Origin: Epichloe hybrida
Taxonomy: Eukaryota > Ascomycota > Sordariomycetes > Hypocreales > Clavicipitaceae
Assembly: GCA_019022495.1 (NCBI GenBank)
Contig: JAFEKR010000032.1
Span: 248,001-312,000 of the forward strand
Reading direction: 5' to 3'
DNA: 64,000 nt
Shown here in pieces: positions 39,401-50,555 of the stretch. The notes beneath the pieces are model-generated. The model made no database searches. It was not told where the DNA came from and worked only from the letters and a program-made list of their open reading frames with translations. The stretch's first letter is position 1; each line of letters begins with the position of its first letter. Both the position numbers and the translations under genes were made by a program.

Positions 39401-41290
39401 ACATAAGTAATTAACGCCTTATTATAGGATTTACTTTCTTTATAAACTATTAGACTACTTTTATGTTTAATAGGAAATAAGGATATCTATACTATTTTAA
39501 TAGCATAGATAAGGGACGAATAACTTGGTTTACTAACTTTACATGCGGATAGGGGCAGATTATATAGCTTATGAATTACCCCTCTGATTTTGAAGCAATC
39601 ACAGTCCTAGTAATAAAGCAAAAAGGAAACTAGGAATACAAGTATGCATACCTAGGGTTCCTTCTCTAGATAATCCGCTATTAGGTTAGTTACTAAGTAA
39701 TTAATCTGCTATTAGAAGATTAAAATACACTAAATAAGTATAATATTAAGTTCAAATAACTACGCACTTTTGGAGGAGACTTAACTATTAACTAATACTT
39801 TAAGCTATACCTTAAAGACTAGATAGTAACTAATAATATCCTAGACCTAAAGTATAGCTATATAAAAGCACTTAAAAGAACTATAAGAGTTCTATAAGAC
39901 ATAGCTATAAATAAACTTAGAATAGGAAATTAATTACTAAGGGAATTATTATACTAGAAGGACTTTAACCTCTAATACTTAATATAACACATAGCGAAAT
40001 GCTTAATACCTTGCTTTATAACCTAGATAGTTAGTGAAGGACTCCCTATTAGCGTTACACTTATACCTTAGAAGCTTTAAGTTACTAATAAGAGTTATTT
40101 AATTAAATAGTATACTAATATAGCAAAGTATAATAAGCTTTGTGTTTAGGATTTCTAGTAACCTATAGCTTATGTTTTTACTAGTAACCCTAAAGTCTTT
40201 AATATTAGTATATAAGAAATACTATATAATTAGGAAAGATAAATATAGTAAGATACTAGAGGAGTTTCACCCCTAGTTAAACTAGAGGAGCTAAGATTAA
40301 GTGGAAGGGGAAGTTATTGTTTATTATAAGTATCTTTATTAGTATTATTATCTGTTATTAGATAAGAAGCAATGCTAGCGTCCTTAGCTTTAAAGCTTAA
40401 AGTACTTTAACAAGGAAAACAAGATTAAATATCTAACACTGCTAAATAAGCTCTCTAAAAATAGTAAGTAATAATAAGTAAGCTACTATAATTAGACATA
40501 GAAGACTAGCTAAGGTTGCTACGAATCTATGGAGTTATTAGATAAGAGTAAGTGTATAGCTATAGAACCTTAGCTAAGTAAGCAGAAGAAAAGATAATTT
40601 GATAACTACTTAGAGATATAGGATAAGCTATAATAATTAATCTCCTTCCTTTCCTTAGGGTATAGAGAGTAGTATAAAGAAAAATCATTATATATCTACT
40701 AATATTATTTACATACACATCTGTAGTACCACCTAGCCTAGTCCCTTGTAAAACATAGGCTAAGATTATTAAAGCCTGCTAATAGGAGAAGAAGCGCGCC
40801 TAAGGATTATTTAATTAACGTAAAACCTAAGAAAAGAGAGTAGCATAGTAGGATATAAAGCGCTCTGCTATCTATACCCTATTGCTAATATTGCCTACCA
40901 CATGCCTGTAAACACTAAAGACGCCAAAGCTCTCTTAAGAAATAAGGAATTTAGGTCTCTAGTTAGGGAGGTCTTATCTGCCTTCTCTTTTTCCCTTTTT
41001 ACTTTATATGATTTTCTCTTTTTTTTTTTTTTTTTTTTTTCTTTCCTTTTTTCCTTATATCTTTACCTTTTCTTTTACCTTTCTATCCTTTCTATTATCT
41101 CTTTTACCTACCTTAATAATCCTTTTCCCACTATATAGAATTTAGCTACATAAGATTAATTAGCCTAGGCCTATATGTAATAGATTAAATAGTTTCTCTA
41201 CCCTTTTCACACAAGATTAGTTACTAACCACACTTATAAGGCGCTTTTGGGTTTTAGTGTGTATAACTAGTTAGGGGTAACTAGTGCACA
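36420..41290 (+). other. Unidentified region between gypsy 'B' integrase and 3' LTR
   Basis: About 4.4 kb lie past the integrase, more than a normal gypsy 3' tail. Read through stops, plus-strand stretches at about 38,950-40,900 keep protein-like character, ending in a strongly basic and then Cys/His-containing segment (about 40,690-40,930), but I do not recognise the product. A perfect 30-bp tandem duplication lies at 39,133-39,192 and a long T-run at about 41,018-41,040. It may be an extra ORF of the element or another nested element. Confidence 0.5.
39133..39192. repeat. Perfect 30-bp tandem duplication
   Basis: Two identical consecutive 30-bp units, each with the core AGACTGGCTTAACTAG. 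They are free of transitions relative to each other, so the duplication is younger than RIP. Confidence 0.85.
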
Positions 41291-41303
41291 CCTAGGGAGG
41301 TGT

Positions 41304-41803
41304 TATGTGCCTTAAGATACGCGCCTAAAAACACAATTACAATAATAAGTGCTAGGGCTTAAGGATAGGGATATTATAACAAGGGGATAATAATATTAGT
41401 TATCCTAGTAAGAGGATTAATTAATCTATAAAGGGACTATATATAGCTAGATTCTATAAGAGCTACTACGCATAACTAAATTCTTACTTTCACCTTACCC
41501 TTTTACTTTAGCTAATACTAATAGCTTTAGCTAATATTAACTCTTGCTTCGGCTAATATTAGATCTGATATTATGAAATATATATTAAGAAAAATCCCCC
41601 CCCCCCCTTCTCTGATTAAAACGCCGTTTCTGATCTAATAGACTATTTAATCTAGGATATCTCTGTACGATAAGATAGTCCTAGCCGTTATTGTGATCAA
41701 TATTGTTAAGTTAATTGACCCCTCTGTTGTGTGTAGGCTCCAGAGCTACTCGCGATCGTGGGCTAGCATCGTGTCTTTTGGGGTGTTGTTTTCCGCTTGA
41801 TAA
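41304..41803 (+). repeat. 3' LTR of gypsy 'B'
   Basis: This 500-bp copy of 29,609-30,085 differs by transitions and by an extra roughly 21-bp CTTGCTTCGGCTAATATTAG-type unit. It is preceded by the polypurine tract CTAGGGAGGTGT. Confidence 0.85.
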
Positions 41804-41808
41804 AATAG

Positions 41809-42116
41809 TAATAGATTTAGTTAGTTAGTTAGTTTTCTTATAATAGATAATAAAATTAATAATTAATAATAATATCCTAGATAAATATAATAAAGTTATA
41901 TCCCTTAGCCTAAGGGTTAATAAATTAATTCCTTAGAAGCCTAATAAGCCTATAACTAGGATTCTAGTCTCTTCCTTTAGCATACTTATATAGTTATACC
42001 TCTTTACTATAATAACTATTATAGTATAACAAGGGGTAGTGGCAGTAGTGTTTACAAAAATGTCTTTTCTTATAATACCTAGCTTATCTGTGGTTGTGAA
42101 GTTAACCACTAATTAG
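41809..42116 (-). mobile_element. Ty1/copia copy 2, 5' internal segment
   Basis: This is the inverted counterpart of 3,837-4,150. It includes the primer-binding region next to the LTR and joins to 29,600 once gypsy 'B' is removed. Confidence 0.8.
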
Positions 42117-42372
42117 TGTTAGTTATACTAAGGTCTTACGCAGGTATAAGGGTAATCCTATATAATTAAAGTTAATGATAGTTAGTTAGCTAGGAGAGAG
42201 AGAGAAGAGAGGGAAAGTCTAGATGCTAGAAAAGTAAGCGAAATTTGTATATAGGGCAAAAGAGGGGGTGGCGAATTAATGCAGCCAATCATATCGCGTG
42301 CATCGCGCCGGACCCACAATTGGTCTAGTCTTTGGCTACGATTGAACCGATGAAGATCCGAAGGAATCAACA
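42117..42372 (-). repeat. 5' LTR of Ty1/copia copy 2
   Basis: This inverted, 256-bp copy of the LTR at 3,571-3,836 is less RIP-mutated than copy 1 in its middle (intact CpGs at about 42,290-42,320). Confidence 0.82.
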
Positions 42373-42767
42373 ATAGCTCTTTATTAATTATATAAGCAAC
42401 AAGAGATCTACAAGATTAGATGGATTAATAGGAATAATAACCTTACTAATATATTCATAAAGGCATTGCTAAATAAGGCATTTAAGAGGTTTATTATAAG
42501 TAATAAAGCAACTATTAGAATAGAAAGGTAAGTTACACAATCGTAGCTCTTGTGTTAATCTAACGAGATTAAAGGTATTAAGATTAGGCTTACTTATCCT
42601 TACATAGGCTTATAAATTAAATATTATCTTTTATTATACCCCTTTCCCTTACTCTTTTCTTATAATATTATTTATAATTATTTAATCTTACTTATTTATT
42701 AATTCTTTTTTAATTATCTTATTAATATTATGCGTTAATAGTTATATTAAAAAGAGAGAGTTTCTAG
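42373..42767. other. AT-rich stretch, nothing recognised
   Basis: There is no open frame, repeat partner or element motif that I can support. It is TA-rich like the neighbouring relics. Confidence 0.4.
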
Positions 42768-43063
42768 TGTTAGAATAAGTATAATATTAATAAGGCTACG
42801 TGCCTCTGATTAGCTAGGCGCGTTGCATCACGGACCCACATGTCTAGCCTAACTACGCCGCGGTTAGTATTAGTATATATAGCCTCTTTGCTAATAACCC
42901 TAATTAAGGCCCCTTTTCCTATAATAAATAGCGCACCCTCTTTGCTTCTATTTAATCCCTTTTTTACTTACTAAGATAGACTAGAATATATAATAATTAC
43001 ATGCACTTTAGTCTACCCCGAAAACCCTACGCGTAGGTTAATAGTATCTTGTAGATACTAACA
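42768..43063 (+). repeat. LTR 'D', copy 1 (296 bp)
   Basis: It starts TGTTAGAATAAG and ends GATACTAACA. An inverted, 297-bp partner lies at 49,943-50,239. Because the two face opposite ways they are not the two LTRs of one element. The core keeps GC-rich sequence around GGACCCACATGTCTAGCC. Confidence 0.75.
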
Positions 43064-44706
43064 CTTAGATAATTATAAGTAGCTATAACCTTCCCTATAA
43101 TAAATAGTTTTTTTAATATATATTATCTATCTTAAACTTCTACCTAATCCTATAGATAAGAGTTAGGAGATCTTAGAGGTCTCCTTAGCTTAAAAGGTTC
43201 TCTAAGAAGTACTAAAGAGGTTTTCCTTTTAGTATAAACTTAAAACTATAGCCTAACTATTCTTATATAATTCCTAGTATCTTATACTTCCTTTAATAAG
43301 TTAAAAGCTTAATATTAAGAATATTATACTCCCTAGTACTATACTTAATACTTTTATTACTATAGAACTTATTAAGATTAAGTAGTTACTTTAATAAGGA
43401 TTAGCCTATTTCTTAAGGGGGAATAGGGATAATTAAATCTTATAGAATAAGTACTATAATCCTAGACTATAGAGAGGGATTATAATATCTTACTATAGGA
43501 GGGGAAGTAAGGGGGGTCTAGGGTTATAGTTAAGGGCTTATAATAAGGGGATTACCTTTACTATTACCCCTTTACCTTATACTTAGTATACTTAAAGATT
43601 AGTATAATAGAATCTAGGAATAAAATAGGAGTAATTATAGTAGTTAAGGGGATTAGGGATAATATAAAGTAATTAGTTACTTTAGTTAATCTCTAAAAGA
43701 AAGGATACTAATAGGAAGGAGGTCTTTATAAAAGTCCTTCTTTACTATTTATCTCTTAAAAAGTAAATACTTCCTAGTAACTTCCTATATTTCTTCTTCT
43801 TTCTAGTTATAGAATCTATTATAGTTAATAATATCTTTAAGTAAGACTACTATCTTATAGTAACTTTATAGGTTTATATAGACACTACTAAAGAAAAGAA
43901 AGTCTTAAAGGCTTTTTATAGCTTTAGGATTTACTACTTAGAATATCTCTTATCTTTATTCTCTAAAGTTATTACTAAAGATAGTAAATAAGGTTTATAG
44001 GTATAGGTTCTTATATTTATAGGTTACTTTCTTAATAAAAATCTAAGCTATAAGTTCCTTAATAGTAGTGTTTACTTTAAGATTAAATAATTCCTTATTC
44101 TTTAGTGCTTATTATATAGTATACTAGTGTAAATTAGGGAATATATAGCTAAGGAAGCAAGATATAACTTATAGATTAGCTTCTCTTCTAGTATCCTTAG
44201 GGGGGGGGGGTGTGTTTATAATTAAAGGGAATATCTTAGGCTCTAAATCCCTCTAGTTAATCTTATTACTTTACTATAATATTAGTAGTAAATAAGGGGG
44301 TAAGGGAAATAGAGAATTAATAGAAGTCTAAAGAATTATAAGTAAAGCTATTATCTTTACCCCTTAGTAAGTTTAATTAAAGAATTAAGAATAGGTTAGG
44401 TTAGTTACTAACTAGGCCTTAATTATTTAATAAACACGCTTCTAAGGGTTTATTTATATAATAGACATGCTAATTAAATAAATAAAGATAGGTTAGGTTA
44501 GTTACTAACTAGGCCTTAATTAAGTTAATAAGCTTAGATTTAGTATAGAGCTAGTTATAGTTACTTAAGGTAAAAGGAAAGCTAAAATATACTTCTTCCT
44601 TAGTATATTTAGTATCTTAAAGTAATACTTCCTCTTTTATAAGGTAAGTCCTTAATACTAATACCTCTTTTATAAACCTTACTAATCTATAGTATTTATA
44701 AAGATA
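43064..44706. other. RIP-degraded sequence between LTR 'D' and the non-autonomous LTR element
   Basis: No gene is recognised. The last 80 bp (about 44,630-44,706), read on the minus strand, resemble the internal start next to LTR 'E' (50,480-50,555). This stretch was therefore probably the 5' internal part of the element whose LTR is at 49,943-50,239, before the 5.2-kb insertion at 44,712. A segment of about 33 bp with the core GGTTAGGTTAGTTACTAACT occurs twice, at about 44,393 and 44,490. A G-run lies at about 44,202-44,211. Confidence 0.45.
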
Positions 44707-44811
44707 ACTACTGTGTGGCTAGGAATATGACCCCTAGAGACCTCTCTCACAAGACCTCTAGCCCCTTAGACCTCGGATCTATCGGATCCCTCGAGACCTC
44801 TCTCTCAAGAC

Positions 44812-47005
44812 CAGAGCATGTAATGTAATGTAATATTTGGGGTTTGGATGTAATGTGTAATGTAATGTAATGTAATGTAATGTAATGTAATGTAATGTAA
44901 TGTAATGTGTAATTATTACATATTACATTACATTACATTACAAACATTACAAATGTAATGTTAGGGGAAAATAAAAGTGGGGTATATTAAGATCTTATAA
45001 TATTATATAGATTTTTCTTTATTAAGTTAATATTAGCGTTAATTTGATTACTATTTTAGTTTATTTACTATAAATTATTTAAGTTTCCTTAGTTTTAGAT
45101 TATTAGTTATATATTAGGGTATAGGGTATATTATATAGGTTTAAGAGAAAAATAGAAATCCTTGAGTTTTTTTCTATATTATAAGATCTTGAAATACTAA
45201 TAAATCTAATTTCTAAGATTTAATATTGTATTATTTAACCTAAGTGTTTATTTTACTAAATAATACCCTATATATACTTTTAAATTTAATATAAAATAAT
45301 ATATTATAAGTCTAAATAATTATATTAAGGACTAATAAAGAAATCTTTAAGAAGCCTATATTATTTAAAGTTAATTAATTTAAGATAGGATATAAAATCT
45401 AATTTTTTAGAATTCATAAATAAATATTATACTTATAAAAAATAAAAGTTTATTTCTTTTTAGTAAAGGTAATTAAAAAGCTTATAAGTTATCTAGGTTT
45501 ATAAGAATTTAAATCTATAAAATAATAATATAGTATATTTAAGGTATAAATTAAAATTAAGTATAAAAATAAGGTTTATTTATAATATAATTAGCTTATT
45601 TATAGCTTATTTACTTAGTTATATATAATTTTCTTTTAAAAGAGAGGTATTTTCTAAAGTAAGTTTAAAAGTAAGTATTACTAAATAGTATAACTTATTT
45701 ATAGCTTATTTATAGCTTATTTGCTTAGATATTTATGATTTTCTCTTAAAAAGGAGGTATATATAAAAGTAAGTCTTACTTATTATAGTATTAACTTCTT
45801 AATAGCTTATTTACTTAGATATTTATAATTTTCTCTTAAAAAGAAGGTATACTTAAAAGTGGGTCTAAAGTAAGTCTTACTAATTATAGTACTAACTTCT
45901 TAATAGCTTATTTACTTAGATATATATAATTTTTTTATTAAAAAGAAAGTATATATAAAAGTGGGTCTGAAATAGGTCTTACTAATTATAGTATTAACTT
46001 CTTAATAGCTTATTTACTTATATATTTATAATTTTCTCTTAAAAAGAAGGTATACTTAAAAGTGGGTCTAAAGTGGGTCTTACTAATTATAGTACTAACT
46101 TCTTAATAGCTTATTTACTTAGATATATATAATTTTTCTATTAAAAAGAAAGTATATATAAAAGTGGATCTAAAGTAGGCCTTACTAATAATAGTATTAA
46201 CTTCTTTATAGCTTATTTACTTAGATATATATGATTTTTTATTAAAAAGAAAGTATATATAAAAGTGGGTCTAAAGTGGGTCTTACTAATAATAGTATTA
46301 ACTTCTTTATAGCCTATTTACCTAGATATATATCATTTTCTATTAAAAAGATAGTATACTTAAAAGTGGATTTAAAGTGGGTCTTACTAATTATAGTATA
46401 AACTTCTTAATAGCTTATTTACTACGAGATTTATGATTTTCTCTTAAAAAGAAGGTGTTTATAAAAGTGGGTCTAAAGTGGGTCTTACTAATAATAATAT
46501 TAACTTCTTTATAGCTTATTTACTTAGATATATATGATTTTTTATTAAAAAGAAAGTATACTTAAAAGTAGGTTTAAAGTAAGCCTTATGAATTATAGTA
46601 CTTACTTCTTTATAGCTTATTTACTTAAATATATATGATTTTCTATTAAAATAAGTATACTTAAAAGTAAGTTTTTAATATTTTTCTAAGAAATAAGCTT
46701 AAAAAGTAAGTTTTATTAGTTTTATAAGTTATAATTAAGATTAGTATAGTAATTTAACCTTAATCTATATTTTAAGAAACCTAATATATACTTTTCTAAT
46801 TATTTAAGTTATTTCTTACTATTAATTTCTAATTACTTTACCTAAATATTAAAAAATAAAAAATAATTACATTTAATTACAAATAATTACATGTAATGTA
46901 ATGTAATGTGTGAAAGGGGGGTGTAATGTAATGTAATGTAATGTGTAATAATTACATTACATTACAAACATTACACAATGTAATGTAATGTAATGTGATG
47001 CTCTG
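44812..47005 (-). mobile_element. Non-autonomous hAT-like DNA transposon, copy 2 (2,194 bp), inside the LTR at 44,712
   Basis: The ends are CAGAGCAT and ATGCTCTG. The flanks CTCAAGAC (44,804-44,811 and 47,006-47,013) are identical. The uninterrupted 3' LTR at 49,483-49,490 has this 8-mer once, which directly shows the empty site. The element is the reverse complement of 17,001-19,222, with long identical stretches outside the arrays. It contains the ATTAC arrays at both ends and the ~101-bp tandem array (about 45,600-46,650). Confidence 0.92.
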
Positions 47006-47449
47006 CTCAAGACCTCGGATCGATCGGATTGTCGGATCAATTCAACCACATTGGATCCGGCCTAGCCCCTAACCCCCTAGCTAGATAAAAGCCCTAGATT
47101 CCCTCCCTTTCATAGAAAATCAACTCTCCTTTCGTAGCCTTTTGGCTTGGATTGTTTAATTAAGATTATACCCTTTTTGCTTCGGCTAATATTTGATAGC
47201 TTCGGCTAATATTAGATTGCTTCGGCTAATATTGGATTGATAAGATGACCTAATATTAGCAAGAGACTTCGCAGCTTAGATCCTCGCGATGGATCGCAAA
47301 TATCGCAGACCTAGATCCCGATATCTAGGTTCAATTGCTAATATCGTCGAATTCGTCAATACCGTCAATATCGTCATTTTCGTCATTATCATCATTATCA
47401 TTAGATCCCTCTTTTCTATTGTTTTAGGGTGGTTGTTTTGCCCTGACAA

Positions 47450-47880
47450 AAATGGTGGAGAAACGGGGAATGGTCCTGTCAGACCTCTTGCCGTTGGATT
47501 TGATAATAATCAACCCCTTCTGACATCGCTGCCTCTTCTATTATCCCCTCTGGTTATCCCCTTGTACGATTATTATAATTATTAGCTACTTCTTACATCT
47601 TTTCCTTTTAATCCGGGTTAGCTAGATTAGATCCCTTCATTCTGATTAATTAATCTAGGTCATCTAACTAGTCTAGCATCGTCAAAATCATTAGATTTGT
47701 CAGATTGATTAATCGGGACTACTACGACCTTTTTCCCCTTTAATCCGGGCAGCTAGATCGAATCCCTTCGTTCCGATCAATTAATCTAGGTCATCTGACT
47801 AGTCTAATATTGTCAAAATCATTAGATTTATTAGATTAATTAATTAGGACCGCTACAACCTTTTTCCTCATAGTCTAGAC
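47450..47880 (+). repeat. Interior of the LARD-like element, 5' part with a 132-bp tandem pair
   Basis: It follows the 5' LTR with the primer-binding-like sequence. From about 47,599, a unit beginning TTTAATCCGGG is repeated at 132-bp spacing (47,611 and 47,743), and the second copy differs by transitions. A short 98-residue open frame at 47,289-47,585 spans the LTR border and is not thought to be a gene. Confidence 0.75.
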
Positions 47881-47965
47881 CTTCCTTTCTATCTTTAACC
47901 TTCTTTTCTATCTTTAACCTTCTCTTCTATCTTTAACCTTTTCTTCTAATTTTCGACCTTTTCTG
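47881..47965 (+). repeat. Short pyrimidine-rich tandem repeat (about 21-bp unit)
   Basis: Four diverging copies of a unit containing CTTTCTATCTTTAACCTT lie between the 132-bp pair and the 142-bp array. Confidence 0.7.
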
Positions 47966-48079
47966 ATTTTTAACTTTCTAACCTACCCTAGCTAGCTTAC
48001 TAGCTAGCCTAAATTAATTTAATACCCTAGTTTTGCTTAGCTATCTGTTAGGGAGGTAAGCAGCTAGACCTTTGAATTT

Positions 48080-49210
48080 AATCTTTAATAAATCAAGTCT
48101 TTTCATCAAATTAATTGATCTATTGTCTAACAAGGCCTCTAACTGTTAAAGACCTCTCTAACTAATGATTTCTCTAACGATTAAAGAGGAATCTAACTGT
48201 CAGAAGGTCTACTAAAGGGGTCTCTGCTAATCAAAAAGGTCTCTTTTTATTAGATTAATCGATTAGACTAATGAGACCTCTAACCGTTAAAGACCTCTCT
48301 GACTAACGATTTCTCTGACAATTAAAGAGGAATCTGACTGTTAGAAGGTCTACTAAAGGGGTCTCTGATGATTGAAAAGGTCCCTTTTTATTAATCAATT
48401 GATCTGTTATCTAACGAGGCCTCCGACCGTTGAAGACCTCTCTGACTGACGATTCCTCTAACGATTGAAGAGGAATCTGACTGTTTGAAGGTCTACTAAA
48501 GGGGTCTCTACTAATCAAAAAGGTCTCTTTTTATCAGATTAATCGATTAGACTAATAAGACCTCTGACTGTTAAAGACCTCTCTGACTGACGATTTCTCT
48601 GATGATTAAAGAGGAATCTAACTATCAGAAGGTCTACTAAAGGGGTCTCTGATAATTAAAAAGGTCCCTTTTCATTAATTAATTGATCTGTCGTCTGACG
48701 AGGCCTCCGACCGTTAAAGACCTCTCTAACTAATGATTTCTCTAACGATTAACAAGGAATCTAACTGTCAGAAGGTCTGCTAAAGGGGTCTCTGCCGATC
48801 GAAAAGGTCTCTTTTCATTAGATTAATTAATTAGATTGTCTGACAAGGCCTCCGACCGTTGAAGACCTCTCTAACTAATAATTCCTCTGACGATTGATAA
48901 GGAATCTGACTGTTAGAAGGTCTGCTAAAGGGGTCTCTGATAATTAAAAAGGTCCCTTTTCATTAATCAATTAATCTGTCGTCTAATGAGGCCTCTGACC
49001 GTTGAAGACCTCTCTAACTAATGATTCCTCTGATGATTAATGAGGAATCTAACTGTTAGAAGGTTTGCTAAAGGGGTCTCTGCTAATCGAAAAGGTCCCT
49101 TTTCATTACATTAATTAATCTATTGTCTGACAAGGCCTCTGACCGTTAAAGACCTCTCTAACTAATGATTTCCCTGACTTTTAAAGGGGAATCTAACTAT
49201 TAGAAGAGTC
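48080..49210 (+). repeat. Tandem array of a ~142-bp unit inside the LARD-like element
   Basis: The marker TAAAGGGGTCTCT recurs with starts near 48,211, 48,352, 48,495, 48,636, 48,779, 48,924 and 49,067, a spacing of 141-145 bp, so about seven and a half units. Units contain inverted pairs around GATTCCTCTGA/GAGGAATCTGA. Differences between units are mostly C/T and G/A, as expected when RIP acts on a tandem array. Confidence 0.88.
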
Positions 49211-49394
49211 TTCTATTACGGATTAATTAATGACCCCTTTGATTAATTAATGGATAGGAAAGGAGGGGGCTGAAAATCACGAAATTTTTTTTTATCTTAT
49301 GATTTTATTACTTATTTCCCTTTTTATTGTTTTTTTTTTAGTTACTGTTTTCCCTTTCCTAGGGACTAGGAAAGGAAAACAGTTAGGGAGGTGT

Positions 49395-49930
49395 TGTGTG
49401 GCTAGGAATATAACCCCTAGAGACCTCTCTCACAAGACCTCTAGCCCCTTAGACCTCAGATCTATCGGATCCCTTGAGACCTCTCTCTCAAGACCTCGGA
49501 TTGATCGGATTGTCAGATCAATTCAACCACATTGGATCCGGCCTAGCCCCTGACCCCCTAGCTAGATAAAAGCCCTAGATTCCCTCCCTTTCATAGAAAA
49601 TCAACTCTCCCTTCGTAGCCTTTTGGCTTGGATTATTCAATCGAGATTATACCCTTTTTGCTTTGGCTAATATTTGATAGCTTCGGCTGATATTAGATTG
49701 CTTCGGCTGATATTGGATTAATAAGATGACCTAATATTGGCAAGAGACTTCGCAGCTTAGATCCTCGCGATAGATCGCAAATATCGCAGACCTAGATCCC
49801 GATATCTAGGTTCAATTGCTGATATCGTCGAATTCGTCAATACTGTCAATATCGTCATTTTCGTCATTATTATCATTATTGTCAGATCCCTCTTTTCCGT
49901 TGTTTTGGGGTGGTTGTTTTGCCCCGACAA
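49395..49930 (+). repeat. 3' LTR of the LARD-like element
   Basis: This intact, uninterrupted 536-bp LTR is the reference copy for the split LTR at 44,712-47,449 and the solo LTR at 20,982-21,529. It includes three GCTTCGGCTAATATT-type 21-bp units and a CGTCAAT microsatellite-like stretch. Confidence 0.88.
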
Positions 49931-49942
49931 ACTACTAATTAG

Positions 49943-50239
49943 TATTAGTATTTATAAGATACTATTAACCTATATATAAGGTTTTTAGGGTAAACTAAAG
50001 TGTATATAATTATTATATATTTCTAGTCTATCTAAGCAAGTAAAAGAGAGATTAAATAAAAGCAAAGAGAATATATTATTTATTATAGGAAAAGGGGCCT
50101 TAATTAGGGTTATTAGTAAAGAGGCCACATATGCCAATGCTAATCGCGGCGCGGTCAGGCTAGACACGTGGGTCCCTGACGTAACGCGCCTAGCTAATCA
50201 AAGGCGCGCACCCTTGTTGATATCATGCTTGTTCTAACA
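49943..50239 (-). repeat. LTR 'D', copy 2 (297 bp)
   Basis: This is the inverted partner of 42,768-43,063. On its inner side it is followed (reading leftwards) by CTAATTAGTAGTT, the same sequence that follows the copia LTR, and then by the LARD-like insertion. It is less RIP-mutated than copy 1. Confidence 0.75.
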
Positions 50240-50410
50240 ATTACATGTAATTGTGTAGTTGTAATTGTAATTGTTAATTTGTAATTGTAATTAATTGTAA
50301 TTATAAAATTTAGGTTGTAATTAATTGTAAGTGTAGTTATAGTTGTAAATAATTGTAATTATTATAACTACAACTACACAATTACATTTGTAGTTGTAAT
50401 TAAATACAAT
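50240..50410. repeat. AT-rich inverted-repeat element built of GTAATT units
   Basis: The left arm (from about 50,240, with TGTAATTGTGTAGTTGTA) is inverted at the right (about 50,363-50,395, with TACAACTACACAATTACA). Between them is a short-period GTAATT array. It looks like a MITE or expanded simple repeat; no clear target duplication was found. Confidence 0.55.
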
Positions 50411-50555
50411 TCTCTAAGTATAACTTATTATTAAACATAGCCCTCCTATTTTATAGGGCGAGTTATTATTAGGTAAGCTGCCTCTTCTAATTAACCTTAC
50501 TAATCTACGGTGTTTAAAGACTACGTAGTTATTTATAAAGGTAACTACTAATTAG

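Larger units (their letters stand above)
29609..41803 (+). mobile_element. Ty3/gypsy LTR retrotransposon 'B', 12.2 kb, RIP-degraded, inserted in copia copy 2
   Basis: It has two LTRs and an 11.2-kb interior. The interior starts with AACTAGTGGAGAAACG (primer-binding region) and ends with the polypurine tract CTAGGGAGGTGT. Read through stops on the plus strand, the order is Gag (about 30,900-32,560) with a degraded CCHC knuckle near 31,985-32,045, protease, RT, RNase H and integrase, the Ty3/gypsy order. About 4.4 kb then follow before the 3' LTR. The flanks rejoin exactly to the copia sequence seen uninterrupted at 4,130-4,160, which proves the insertion. Confidence 0.88.
44712..49930 (+). mobile_element. 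Non-autonomous LTR retrotransposon (LARD-like), with nested hAT-like insertion
   Basis: The 5' LTR (44,712-44,811 plus 47,014-47,449; 536 bp without the insertion) and 3' LTR (49,395-49,930; 536 bp) have the same length, start TGTGTGGC and end GACAA. The element is flanked by a perfect 5-bp duplication, ACTAC (44,707-44,711 and 49,931-49,935). The 1.9-kb interior has no gag or pol; it consists mostly of tandem repeats. It starts AAATGGTGGAGAAACG and ends TTAGGGAGGTGT, nearly the same primer-binding and polypurine sequences as gypsy 'B'. RIP changes are light: LTRs differ by scattered transitions. Confidence 0.87.

Noticed and set aside
40902..41138. 78-codon open frame with a hydrophobic poly-Phe stretch
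   Set aside because: It is created by a T-run inside the gypsy 'B' 3' region.
44820..44960. ATTAC/GTAAT arrays as interstitial telomere repeats
   Set aside because: The unit is not the fungal telomere repeat TTAGGG, runs in both orientations, and lies within precise transposon ends.
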